Positions 33,934 through 42,652 of a stretch of 46,103 nucleotides of DNA are shown here, piece after piece. Source of the stretch: Nostoc sp. ATCC 43529 (GTDB lineage: Bacteria > Cyanobacteriota > Cyanobacteriia > Cyanobacteriales > Nostocaceae); NCBI GenBank assembly GCA_003326205.1, contig LWTK01000032.1:186708-232810 (forward strand), given 5' to 3'. Below the pieces are notes generated by a model. It ran no database searches, was not told where the DNA came from, and was given only the letters and a program-made list of their open reading frames with translations. Every line of letters starts with the position of its first letter. Position 1 is the first letter of the stretch. A program made the position numbers and the translations under genes.

Positions 33934-34231
33934 TTATTTTGTTGGGTTTAGAGTTGCAATCAGGCAATTACTTAAACCCTGAAGTCAAGTTTATTTGCTA
34001 ATTTTAGAGTGAGGTACACTACCTATACTTAACTTAATTTTAGCAAACTCACTTATCTTAGCACAAGTTTAGTGCCTGTGAATACTCGACAATAGTCTAC
34101 CAGATTTTTATACTACATAATCTAATCATGAAATAGTGCAAACTAATATTGATTAACTTCCTTTAAGGATTGAGGTGTAAGCTTCATTTTTCTGAAAAAA
34201 ACCAGCATTATTGTGCATTAGCTTGTCAGCA

Positions 34232-34933
34232 ATGAAAATAAATTCTACTGTACTTCTTACTTTGATTTTGTTAATCCTGATGTTAGGAGCAGGTTCTGTA
34301 AGCGCATTTTTGGGGTTTGAACTAGGAAGTTCAGCACTCAAGGGTGTTAGCACACCAGATGGGCGTCCTACAACTAAATTTGCCAGCAGTAAAGGAAATA
34401 ACTCCCAACAGGGAGGAGTAGTGCTATTAAAAGAGGAAGAAATTCTGAAAATTGTCAAAGCGCGAATTGAGGGTAAAACCAAGGCTGCAAAATCGGAAAA
34501 GCTAGAGGAAGATGATGAAGAAACCAATACCAGCAAGCAGAAGCCAGAAGAAAAACCAAAAGAAGTAGTTGAGGAAAAACCCCAGCCAGGTTTTCCAGTG
34601 GTTGCCCAGAGTGAAGGGGTAACTATGTCCGTGCAATCTGCCCGCTACTCTGGTGGTGATTTACTCTTGAAAGTAAAAATGCAGAACAAAGGTAAGGATT
34701 CTGTGCGCTTCTTGTATAGTTTTTTAGATGTGACTGATGATAAAGGACGAACCCTGAGCGCTAGTACAGAAGGTTTACCGACAGAATTGCCTGTCAATGG
34801 GCCGGCATTTACAGGTACCGTGAGCATTCCCACAGCTTTACTTGATGATGTCAAAAAAATATCACTGGCTTTGACTGATTATCCTGCTCAAGAATTAAAG
34901 CTAGAGGCATTGAATATTCCTGTAGAAAGGTAA
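34232..34933 (+). CDS. Membrane-anchored or exported hypothetical protein
   Basis: A 233-residue protein. One N-terminal hydrophobic segment (about 7-26, TVLLTLILLILMLGAGSVSA) acts as anchor or signal. Residues about 60-120 are highly charged (Lys/Glu-rich, likely disordered). The last 110 residues look like an immunoglobulin-like beta domain of the DUF4352 kind: GVTMSVQSARYSGGDLLLKV, FLYSFLDVTDDKGRTLS, FTGTVSIP. ATG 34232 is chosen; an upstream TTG adds seven residues. It lies on the same strand 95 bp before the CNNM-type gene, separated by STRR1-type repeats. Function unknown. Confidence 0.72.
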   Translation: MKINSTVLLTLILLILMLGAGSVSAFLGFELGSSALKGVSTPDGRPTTKFASSKGNNSQQGGVVLLKEEEILKIVKARIEGKTKAAKSEKLEEDDEETNTSKQKPEEKPKEVVEEKPQPGFPVVAQSEGVTMSVQSARYSGGDLLLKVKMQNKGKDSVRFLYSFLDVTDDKGRTLSASTEGLPTELPVNGPAFTGTVSIPTALLDDVKKISLALTDYPAQELKLEALNIPVER

Positions 34934-35028
34934 AAGGGGTATTGGGGACTGGGGGTTTGGGACTGGGTACTGGGAAAGAATTTTTTTTAATCCCTCATTC
35001 TCAATATCCAGTCCCCAGTCCCCCTAAT
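34934..35028. repeat. STRR1-type inverted arrays between two plus-strand genes
   Basis: GGGGACT/GGGTACT units (about 34941-34974) and CCCCAGT units (about 35008-35025) face each other around AATTTTTTTTAATCCC. A spurious in-frame N-terminal extension of the next gene crosses this repeat and should not be annotated as protein. Confidence 0.75.
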
Positions 35029-36420
35029 ATGGAGGGCGTGAATTTTACACGAGCTTTGGCGGTGAGTGGTTTTCCTAATTTAATTTGGACGGAGGCAGGG
35101 CTGCGATTGTTGTCAGTTTTACTGCTGATTGCCATAAATGCCTTTTTTGTAACGGCAGAATTTTCGATGGTGAGCGTGCGGCGATCGCGTATTCACCAGC
35201 TAGTTAAAGCTGGGGATATTCCAGCCAGAGCTGTGGAGATGCTACAACGCAGTATTGACCGACTGCTATCTACTACCCAGTTAGGTATCACCCTCTCTAG
35301 TTTGGCTCTGGGATGGATTGGAGAAAGTACGATTGTCGTCCTGGTGAAAGCTTGGTTAAAATCCTGGCCTCTACCCAGTGGAATGACTACCTTCATCGCC
35401 CATTCTTTATCGATTCCTATCGCCTTTTTCTTAATTGCTTATTTACAAATTGTTTTAGGGGAATTATGTCCTAAATCATTAGCGATGCTGTATTCAGAAC
35501 AGCTAGCTAGATTTTTAGGGCCTTCGGTAAAAGCGATCGTTCGTTTTTTCGGCCCCTTCATTTGGATTCTCAACCAATCAACTCGTTGGTTATTGAGAAT
35601 TTTTGGCATTGAATACACTGGTCAAGGTTGGAGACCGCCTGTAACTCCCGAAGAATTGCAAGTGATTATCTCTACAGAATGGGGGTCTACCGGTTTACAG
35701 CGTGCCGAGCGAGAACTACTCAATAATGTTTTTGAGTTTGGGGATGTGATGGCTCAAGCTGTGATGATCCCGCGCACCAGTATTGTAGCGCTGCCAAAAG
35801 ATGCTACTTTCCAGGCATTACTCCAGGAAATGGCTGCTACTGGTTACTCCCGCTATCCTTTGATTGGTGAATCTTTAGACGATGTTCGCGGCATTGTTTA
35901 TTTTAAAGATTTGGCACAACCTTTAGCTGTAGGCAAGCTAACTTTAGAGACACAAATACAACCTTGGATGCGTCCCGCTAGGTTTGTTCCAGAACACACG
36001 CCTTTGAGCGAACTTTTGCCGATGATGCAGCAAGAAAAACCAGCTATGGTGATAGTGGTGAATGAATTTGGCGGTACTGTGGGATTGGTGACTATCAAAG
36101 ATGTCATTGCCGAAATCATTGGCGACGCCAGCGAACCTGATAACAACGACGATTTGCTAATCCAGATGTTAGACGAGGATAAATTTCTGGTGCAAGCACA
36201 AATAAACCTCGAAGACCTCAACGAGGTTTTGCATTTGGACTTACCCTTGACAAGAGAATACCAGACACTAGGGGGCTTTTTGCTGTATCAGTTACAGAAA
36301 ATTCCTGACAAAGGCGAAATCTTCTATTATCAAAATCTTGAATTCACTGTAGTGTCAGTCATTGGCCCGCGTCTGCATCAAATTGAACTGCGACGGTTGG
36401 AAGGGCAAATAGAGGGGTGA
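35029..36420 (+). CDS. CNNM/HlyC-CorC family membrane protein (DUF21-CBS-CorC_HlyC)
   Basis: A 463-residue protein. The N-terminal DUF21 domain has several membrane helices (about 19-45, 84-110, 118-150). Signature segments are FFVTAEFSMVSVRRSRI and LGITLSSLALGWIGE. The HNVFEFGD-type linker appears as LNNVFEFGDVMAQAVMIPRT. A pair of CBS domains follows, then a C-terminal CorC_HlyC domain ending in RLHQIELRR. Family members act in Mg/Co or other cation transport, or as their regulators; annotated hemolysin names are historical. ATG 35029 is chosen because upstream frame is repeat. Confidence 0.9.
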   Translation: MEGVNFTRALAVSGFPNLIWTEAGLRLLSVLLLIAINAFFVTAEFSMVSVRRSRIHQLVKAGDIPARAVEMLQRSIDRLLSTTQLGITLSSLALGWIGESTIVVLVKAWLKSWPLPSGMTTFIAHSLSIPIAFFLIAYLQIVLGELCPKSLAMLYSEQLARFLGPSVKAIVRFFGPFIWILNQSTRWLLRIFGIEYTGQGWRPPVTPEELQVIISTEWGSTGLQRAERELLNNVFEFGDVMAQAVMIPRTSIVALPKDATFQALLQEMAATGYSRYPLIGESLDDVRGIVYFKDLAQPLAVGKLTLETQIQPWMRPARFVPEHTPLSELLPMMQQEKPAMVIVVNEFGGTVGLVTIKDVIAEIIGDASEPDNNDDLLIQMLDEDKFLVQAQINLEDLNEVLHLDLPLTREYQTLGGFLLYQLQKIPDKGEIFYYQNLEFTVVSVIGPRLHQIELRRLEGQIEG

Positions 36421-36848
36421 GGGAGAAGAGCAGATGAAGAGCAAAGAGGCAAAGGAACAGAGGAAAGAATAATTCTTAACTTCTAAGCCACATTCCGTAC
36501 TTATACCAATTTTATGTGAAGCTGCACTGAATAAGTCATCCTCTATTCTTGGCGTTCTTGGCGTTCTTGGCGGTAGCCTGCGGCAAGCCGCTTCTCTTCT
36601 CCTGTTGGAGACGCTGCACGAACGAGACGCTGGGCGAACGCGTCTACGTTTTTTTTAATTCTGTGCATCTTCATACAGAATTGGTATTAAGTATTTTTGC
36701 CATAAATATTAATAGTTTAACAATCGTTAATTACGGAAAATAGAAAATAAAAAAAGTATTCTAGAAAATATCAACTTCTGGTAATGCAAAGCAAACTTAT
36801 TATCAACAAAAAGCAATCTTTATAAATGAATACTACTCGAAGGCTTAA
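36421..36848. other. Intergenic region with short repeats, between convergent genes
   Basis: No gene found. A 9-bp array (CTTGGCGTT x3) lies at 36548-36574, followed by a GCGGC-AA-GCCGC hairpin (36580-36591) and GGAGACGCTGCACGAACG-type repeat up to about 36655, with a T-run. The remainder (36656-36848) is AT-rich. Confidence 0.55.
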
Positions 36849-37691
36849 TTAAAGTCTTTTTTTCAAAACTGGTATCAATCCCTGTGAAAGGTTTTCTAAA
36901 TGAATAGCAACTATAGCTTCATCAAAAGCTCTTTCAAATAAATCTTGATTGCCTGAGTTTTTATAACCAAGTCCATCATAAAATCCTTGAGCAAATGCGA
37001 TCGCTGCTTTGTCTTGGATTGGGTTATTCATCCCAATAACATAATTAATGTACTGGCTAATTGCCACAGCAGGTTGTTCTGAATAACAAGCATTAAGTAC
37101 TACGCATTTAACATAATCAACGTGCAATTTAAACAGAAATCCTAAACTTTCTGGCAAAACTGGTTTATCATTTCCCCCATCATCCTCTAATAGCAAGCTG
37201 CCATCTTTCAATCCATGTCCACAAAAGTGAACAATTTGAGGCTCTTCTTCTGCAATAGCACGACGAATATCTTGAGGACGTACAGCAGTTCTAATGGCTA
37301 TTTCAAATAAATCCCGATTAGCCGCTCGTCGTATAGCTTCCTGTATTTCTCGAATTTCTTTATCCAAGCACAGTCCGCGAGGAACTGCTGCCAAAATCAA
37401 GATTTTTTGCTGCTGAGTTAATTTCATTAGAGATTCAGGTGAGGAAGTAGATGCAGCTGTTACTGCACTAGAATTTGAATTTGCTTTAACATTTGTTGAT
37501 AACTTCGCTTCCTGTTTTTCGATTTCTTGCTTAATTTCTTCAATTTGCCTTTTAACTTCCTTAATTTCCTGCTCTAATTGAAAACGAGTCGCTGCATCAG
37601 CTTTAATGATTTTTTCTCGCTGTAGAAATAAAAGCTTATTTTGCAACAAATCATAATTATCTTCCAGCTGTTTATGAATATCTTGCGTCAT
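36849..37691 (-). CDS. CHAT-domain protease with an N-terminal helical adaptor domain
   Basis: A 280-residue protein. Residues about 8-62 form a predicted helical/coiled adaptor (KLLFLQREKI, FQLEQEIKE). A Ser/Ala/Thr-rich linker (65-90) leads to a CHAT caspase-like domain with both catalytic signatures: HFCGHG (H159) and VVLNACYSE (C202). The adaptor aligns without gaps to residues 32-71 of the inactive-STAND-like protein at 43568 (19 of 40 identical by hand). This suggests homotypic recruitment, and makes this the likely effector of the operon at 38736-44608 although a plus-strand gene separates them. CHAT proteases cleave protein targets in bacterial cell-death and defence systems. The substrate is unknown. 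Confidence 0.88.
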   Translation of the reverse strand: MTQDIHKQLEDNYDLLQNKLLFLQREKIIKADAATRFQLEQEIKEVKRQIEEIKQEIEKQEAKLSTNVKANSNSSAVTAASTSSPESLMKLTQQQKILILAAVPRGLCLDKEIREIQEAIRRAANRDLFEIAIRTAVRPQDIRRAIAEEEPQIVHFCGHGLKDGSLLLEDDGGNDKPVLPESLGFLFKLHVDYVKCVVLNACYSEQPAVAISQYINYVIGMNNPIQDKAAIAFAQGFYDGLGYKNSGNQDLFERAFDEAIVAIHLENLSQGLIPVLKKRL

Positions 37692-37978
37692 CGCTCAGTT
37701 ACCTATGCTGAGTATTAGGATAACTGATAATAGGCAAGGCGATCGCAGAGCTGAACAAAGATATCGAAGACTATTTTAGGAAAAACTTATTAATTCGTTA
37801 CATATAACGACTTTGTTAAGTTTTCAGTTCTGCTTGAAACTCTTCATTCAAAGCCTCGATAAAAAACGAAATAACACCAAAGCAGAAGTTATTTATAAAG
37901 ACAATATTAAAAAAATAGTAAAGATACTCGTAAAGTGAGAACCTTTATTATAAGTATCAATATACACAAGGAATAAAG
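37692..37978. other. Divergent promoter region between CHAT gene and membrane-protein gene
   Basis: AT-rich 287-bp spacer with one GCGATCGC near 37739. AAGGA at 37968-37973 is a good ribosome site for the gene starting at 37979. No operator symmetry was found. Confidence 0.45.
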
Positions 37979-38716
37979 ATGAATGCTCAATCTATAAATC
38001 CCATTCGTTTATTAAAAGATTCCCGGACTTTAGTTGCTCCAATATATAAATCAGTTTTATTATTCTTTATTCCTTATGGAATATTGATTATAATTTCACT
38101 ATTTATTCCTAATAATTTCTCTCTTTTATTAGGTTTTGTGTATGGACTATCTATTCAGATTATCTCTAGATTCTCGGCTTTTTTTTATGTTTATCAGCAT
38201 CTTATAAGTTGTGATACTACTATTTATAACTCTGTCAAATTTGTTATTGGTAAATATCTGCAAATACTTCTTTCTTACGTATTAATTAATTTAATCACTT
38301 TCCCTGCTTTTTTATTATTAATATTTCCCGGAATATATGTTAGCAATTGTTTAGCATTTGCTCCCTACGCAATTGTGATTGAAAATTGTTCGGCAGCAGA
38401 TGGGATTAAACGGAGTTGGCAATTAGTTAAAAGAAAATGGTGGTCTGTTTTTTGGGCTTTATTAATCCTATCGATACTTGTATCGATACCTATAATACTT
38501 ATTTCATTTATTGTTGCTAATGCTTTTGGTGTTTCAGGCTGGCATCTCTTTTTGGGTATGTCAACTTCACTTTATGCCAATATTATATATTCATTACTTA
38601 TTGGAGGATTTATACTAATTTCAAATCCAATATTTATAGCTTATGAATTACTTTTGTATATGAATTTGAGAGCTTTGATAAGTGGAGAAGAAAATATGCT
38701 CATAGGTATTGAGTGA
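37979..38716 (+). CDS. Multi-pass membrane protein (YciC / DUF975-like)
   Basis: A 245-residue integral membrane protein with about six predicted helices. The segment APYAIVIENCSAADGIKRSW followed by KRKWWSVFWALLIL is the signature of the YciC/glycerophosphodiester phosphodiesterase membrane-domain superfamily. Start ATG 37979 has AAGGA close upstream. It lies between the CHAT gene and the pentapeptide/MoxR operon but on the opposite strand; its stop is 19 bp from the stop of the pentapeptide gene. It may be part of the accessory locus or a bystander. Function is unknown. Confidence 0.72.
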   Translation: MNAQSINPIRLLKDSRTLVAPIYKSVLLFFIPYGILIIISLFIPNNFSLLLGFVYGLSIQIISRFSAFFYVYQHLISCDTTIYNSVKFVIGKYLQILLSYVLINLITFPAFLLLIFPGIYVSNCLAFAPYAIVIENCSAADGIKRSWQLVKRKWWSVFWALLILSILVSIPIILISFIVANAFGVSGWHLFLGMSTSLYANIIYSLLIGGFILISNPIFIAYELLLYMNLRALISGEENMLIGIE

Positions 38717-38735
38717 GCAATTAAAAACAATCAGA

Positions 38736-41015
38736 CTAGAAATTTTGTACCCACTCAGCGAATTCTCCGATTTCAAATATTTCATTATGGTCAGATGGTT
38801 GGCGAGCCGGGTCAGGATTTTGCGGTGTTGATAATCGGGTATAAATATAATCACACTCTACCCCATCCAATTTGGTCTGTTGTGTAATTTTCCAATCTTC
38901 AATGCAAGCACCTGTTAAACAACTGCCTGTTAAATCAGCTTGGTCAAGCTGTGTTTTAATTAACTTTGTCCTTGATAAATCAGCGTCTTGTAAATTTGCA
39001 TTTCTCAAATCTGTGCGAATCAGATTTGCATCTGCTAAATTCGCTCCAGATAAATCTAATCCTCGTAATGAAAAACCTTCAAGATTTTTTTCTTGCCCCA
39101 TTCTTGTAACTAATAATTCTCGAATTTGGTAATTTTTAAGATAGCTCTGGCTCAAGTTAACTTGATACAGCTTCTGACATTGAAACCAGTTAGTTCGTGT
39201 AATATTAGCTTTTCTTAAATCAGCGTTGTTAAATATTGTATGAGAGAAGTTAACATCTGTTAAATTAGCTCTTTTAAAGCTAGTTCCTCCTCTAGTTGTA
39301 AAAAAAACAGCAGTTCTCCAAATAAAAGAATATTTCTCATCTCCATGTGATGCACGCCAACCGATATAAGCACCAGGAGCAGCTAAAGGCAAAACTGCGA
39401 TCGCTGCTTCAATTCCAGTTCCTAAGAACGTCATTAATAGAGCAATCAGCCACAGTACAATCCCAACAAAACTTATTGTCCAAACCCAAGCCTTGCCAAT
39501 TGTTCCTGCTATAACCCAAAACAAAGCCTCGACAATTGTTATGCCTACAGTTGTTAGTCCAAATAAAAATATTCCAAACAACCAAAATATATCGGAAAAC
39601 CAATCTGGAAACCCAGGAGGTAGATTAGCTTCTGATATTATCAGGCTTACAAACATAAAACACAGGACGGTAGAAATCACACCAGCACCGATAATCCACA
39701 ATCCAGACCAAACTCCCATAAAACCTAATGCACCATTACCAGAGGAACTTGCAGCTGCTATTAGAGTTAAAATTCCAGAAGTTCCAAAAATCAAAATTAT
39801 TATCCAGCCCAAACTTCCAGCAGCCTGAGTTACAAAAAGAGTGAAAAATAGAACAAAACTGCCAAAAGTCGCAAGAGCGATCGCTCCTATGGTTGCTTCA
39901 ATACCCTTATCAAAAATAATGAGATTAAACAATACAAAAACTATCAAACTAAATAAAGTAAATGACAATAAAATTTCACTACTTGGTCTAAATAGAAATT
40001 CGTGTAAGACCAACCCAAAAAATATGAAAGTAGAAGCTAATAGTATTGATAAAAGTAATGAAAACAGAATTAATATAATTACATAATAACGTCGTAATCC
40101 GGTAATTGCATAACTAAAGTTTGCACCAATAAGATTAGCATTAGTAAAGTCTGCTCCTCGAATATCGCAATAGGAGAAGTCGGCATATCTCAGGTCATTA
40201 CCTTTAAAAGAGCGACCTCTGAGATTTGCACGACGATAATTTTTATATGCTTTTGAGGGTAAAGCGTCAAGCTTGTCTTTGACTTGTTTAGGAATAGGTA
40301 AATTAACTCCAACAATTCTTGTAATATTTTTTCCTGGTTCAACTAACTGGCCAAATTCATCTGTTGCACTGTCCAAATTTCCACGAGCAAACAGTACCAT
40401 TCCTTGAGCATAATTACATAGTGCTGTGAATTCGGTTGCGAAAGTCTTTCCAAATGTTTGTAATAGCGATACTATTCGGATAATTTCAGGTTTATCATTA
40501 TGGTTCAAGTTAGCAAAAATCAAAGCTAATTCACGGGCTGCTTGTCTGGGACGTATCTGAGCTAAAGCTGTCAGCCATTGAGCTTCAGCTAAATCTCGAA
40601 TATATGAATCATCGCTATAAAGGTCTTGATGAACGTAACTGATAATAAATTCAGATAATTGCTTGACTCTTTCTTGCCCAAAGTTTTCATGTTTTTTTAA
40701 TTGGCTCAATAGCTGATTTCGTACCTCGATATCCATCTCGTACAGTTCGTATCCCACTTCATGACAAAATCCAGAAAGAAGAACGTCTGCAACAGCTTCC
40801 CAAGGAACATTGAGTGATTGACCATGAATATCTTGGCGAAAGTATAGCCACAAGCGATACAGTAAATCAGGAGAGAGTGCAGCTGCAATAGCAGCATGAT
40901 AAGCAAAAAATAAATGTGGTTTGCCAAAACGTCTCTCAAAATATGCAATACGCCTGGTAGCAATTTCTGATTTCATTTCATCAACTACTTTAGTTGATGA
41001 ATTTATTTCACTCAT
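38736..41015 (-). CDS. Pentapeptide-repeat membrane protein of a MoxR-vWA operon
   Basis: A 759-residue protein. The N-terminal 230 residues are a helical domain conserved in cyanobacterial effector proteins of this kind (RRIAYFERRFGKPHLFFAYH, PWEAVADVLLSG, EVGYELYEMD). Pentapeptide repeats start at about 255 (YRRANLRGRSFKG, DLRYADFSY, ADFTNANLIGANF), are interrupted by about eight to nine membrane helices (about 318-575), and resume from about 585 to 725 (ADLRKANI, LDLSGANLADANLI, ADLTGSCLTGACI). The C-terminus (EIGEFAEWVQNF) is common to related proteins. Its ATG overlaps the vWA stop by 4 bp. In known ternary systems this position holds the VMAP-like or effector protein. Membrane disruption is an inference. 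Confidence 0.82.
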   Translation of the reverse strand: MSEINSSTKVVDEMKSEIATRRIAYFERRFGKPHLFFAYHAAIAAALSPDLLYRLWLYFRQDIHGQSLNVPWEAVADVLLSGFCHEVGYELYEMDIEVRNQLLSQLKKHENFGQERVKQLSEFIISYVHQDLYSDDSYIRDLAEAQWLTALAQIRPRQAARELALIFANLNHNDKPEIIRIVSLLQTFGKTFATEFTALCNYAQGMVLFARGNLDSATDEFGQLVEPGKNITRIVGVNLPIPKQVKDKLDALPSKAYKNYRRANLRGRSFKGNDLRYADFSYCDIRGADFTNANLIGANFSYAITGLRRYYVIILILFSLLLSILLASTFIFFGLVLHEFLFRPSSEILLSFTLFSLIVFVLFNLIIFDKGIEATIGAIALATFGSFVLFFTLFVTQAAGSLGWIIILIFGTSGILTLIAAASSSGNGALGFMGVWSGLWIIGAGVISTVLCFMFVSLIISEANLPPGFPDWFSDIFWLFGIFLFGLTTVGITIVEALFWVIAGTIGKAWVWTISFVGIVLWLIALLMTFLGTGIEAAIAVLPLAAPGAYIGWRASHGDEKYSFIWRTAVFFTTRGGTSFKRANLTDVNFSHTIFNNADLRKANITRTNWFQCQKLYQVNLSQSYLKNYQIRELLVTRMGQEKNLEGFSLRGLDLSGANLADANLIRTDLRNANLQDADLSRTKLIKTQLDQADLTGSCLTGACIEDWKITQQTKLDGVECDYIYTRLSTPQNPDPARQPSDHNEIFEIGEFAEWVQNF

Positions 41016-42652
41016 TGCCTATATCCCCCAGATGAATTGCCCCGTAATATGCTAATGGCATTATCTAAACCATGACGATTCAATTCAAACATTGGAACAA
41101 TCTTGGCGATTTCATTAGCTGTTGTACCGAACCAGCGCGAACGTGGCATCGGATTGAGCCAGGCGATATTTCTAACACGTTTTCTTAAAAAATCTAAAAA
41201 ATTTTCTGTTAATTTAAGTCTTTCTGAATTAAATCCCCCTCGTGCTGCACCTGCATCGCTGAAAAACAGCACAACTATATTTTGAGGTTGAAAACTATTA
41301 ATAACATCATGAATTAGTTGTGCTTCTTGAAAATAATAGTCTTGGTAAAGATATTCTATTGGACAGTTATGAAAGTAATATGTATTAGCTTGTTGTAAGC
41401 GTCCTCCTCTAATAGCTGTTTCAGTTAGTCGTTCTGAAAAAATATGAAAAGGTAACATTGAGCCATCGCGATCGATAAGTAATATCAGATTTATTTTATT
41501 TACTTTGGGCGATACTAATATTGGTTCTAGAAATATACCTTGTTTGACAATTTTTTTAATTGTTGCATCAACATCTAGCTCCGTTGGAAGACCTTTTCTG
41601 ATAACTCGACGTAAATAACGCCAGCTTTGCTTCATCTGCCGACGAGTCACAGGAAAATATTCATCATTCACAATAAAACTACCAGGTTTTTTTATTTTTT
41701 TTGTTTTTGTTCTATTTTTAGTACCTGCTAATGAAGAAAATGATAACTTCTCATCTGCTTGCCATTTTCTTTGTGAATATGGCTTGTAATCAGTTGGAGA
41801 GATATTATGCTGACGTACAGATAAAAAATTTTTTATAATATTTGGAACATCTACATTTAATTTGGTAAATCTTCTCAAAATTATATATAAAACAATTATG
41901 CCAATCAAAATAAATATAAATATCCAAATATTATATTCAATTGAAGACGGATTTATGTCAAATGATTGTATATCTTTAGCACCGTGTTTGTCAGTGACTT
42001 GTAACTTTACAGAATAATATTTATTAGGCTGGTGTAAAGCATTTTCAAGAGTAATTATTCCCTGTAAAACTGCTTTTCCGTTTCCATTATCAGTTAAATT
42101 GAGCCATGAAGGTTTTTCTAGATGAGTAATAGTCAAAACGTCATTTACATTTAAGTCTTTGGCTTCTATATTATATAGATATAACTTGCCTATCTGTGCC
42201 TCTCTTACAGGTTGACTTACAAATTTTGGGGGAAGATTTACTAATAAAAATAAAAAATATTGGCCAATAAAAAAAGTAATTAAAATTACTAAGATTAAAA
42301 ATCGCCTCCTAATAATTGAATTCAAAAGTAACCGAATATTAATTAGCCATCTTTTGTAAGGATTATTTTGTGAAATTTCCGATTCAGAAACAATAGAACT
42401 TGATGAATCTGAATTAACAGAGTTATTCTCATTTAATATAAATTTTTCAAAATGATAATCGAATAACCGCTTTTCTTCCTCAGACTTCACCCATAAAGTT
42501 TGACATAACCTTTTTAAAGCTGCTTTGTCGCTAATTCCAAACCCACCTTGCAAAGACTTTAAAACCAATTTATACTCATCAATTCCAAGTGGTAAACCAG
42601 CATCTTGTAACCTAGTAAATAGTTCCAGCAAAGGTAAATTACTAGCGTCCAC
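41012..42652 (-). CDS. Transmembrane vWA protein with predicted periplasmic cadherin-like domain
   Basis: A 546-residue protein. Residues 1-75 are an N-terminal helical domain (LELFTRLQDAGLPLGIDEY). Two membrane helices (118-138 and 241-260) bracket residues 141-235, which read as a cadherin-like/Ig domain (PPKFVSQPVREAQIGKLYLY, then SWLNLTDNGN and YYSVKLQVTDKHGAKD). The vWA domain is at about 385-546: MIDAS-like DRDGS (394-398) and VVLFFSDAG. The classic DxSxS is replaced by DxDxS. By topology the cadherin-like part would be outside the membrane and the vWA inside, next to the MoxR ATPase encoded just upstream (11-bp overlap). A membrane sensor that gates MoxR is the natural reading, but the ligand is unknown. 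Confidence 0.83.
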   Translation of the reverse strand: MDASNLPLLELFTRLQDAGLPLGIDEYKLVLKSLQGGFGISDKAALKRLCQTLWVKSEEEKRLFDYHFEKFILNENNSVNSDSSSSIVSESEISQNNPYKRWLINIRLLLNSIIRRRFLILVILITFFIGQYFLFLLVNLPPKFVSQPVREAQIGKLYLYNIEAKDLNVNDVLTITHLEKPSWLNLTDNGNGKAVLQGIITLENALHQPNKYYSVKLQVTDKHGAKDIQSFDINPSSIEYNIWIFIFILIGIIVLYIILRRFTKLNVDVPNIIKNFLSVRQHNISPTDYKPYSQRKWQADEKLSFSSLAGTKNRTKTKKIKKPGSFIVNDEYFPVTRRQMKQSWRYLRRVIRKGLPTELDVDATIKKIVKQGIFLEPILVSPKVNKINLILLIDRDGSMLPFHIFSERLTETAIRGGRLQQANTYYFHNCPIEYLYQDYYFQEAQLIHDVINSFQPQNIVVLFFSDAGAARGGFNSERLKLTENFLDFLRKRVRNIAWLNPMPRSRWFGTTANEIAKIVPMFELNRHGLDNAISILRGNSSGGYRQ

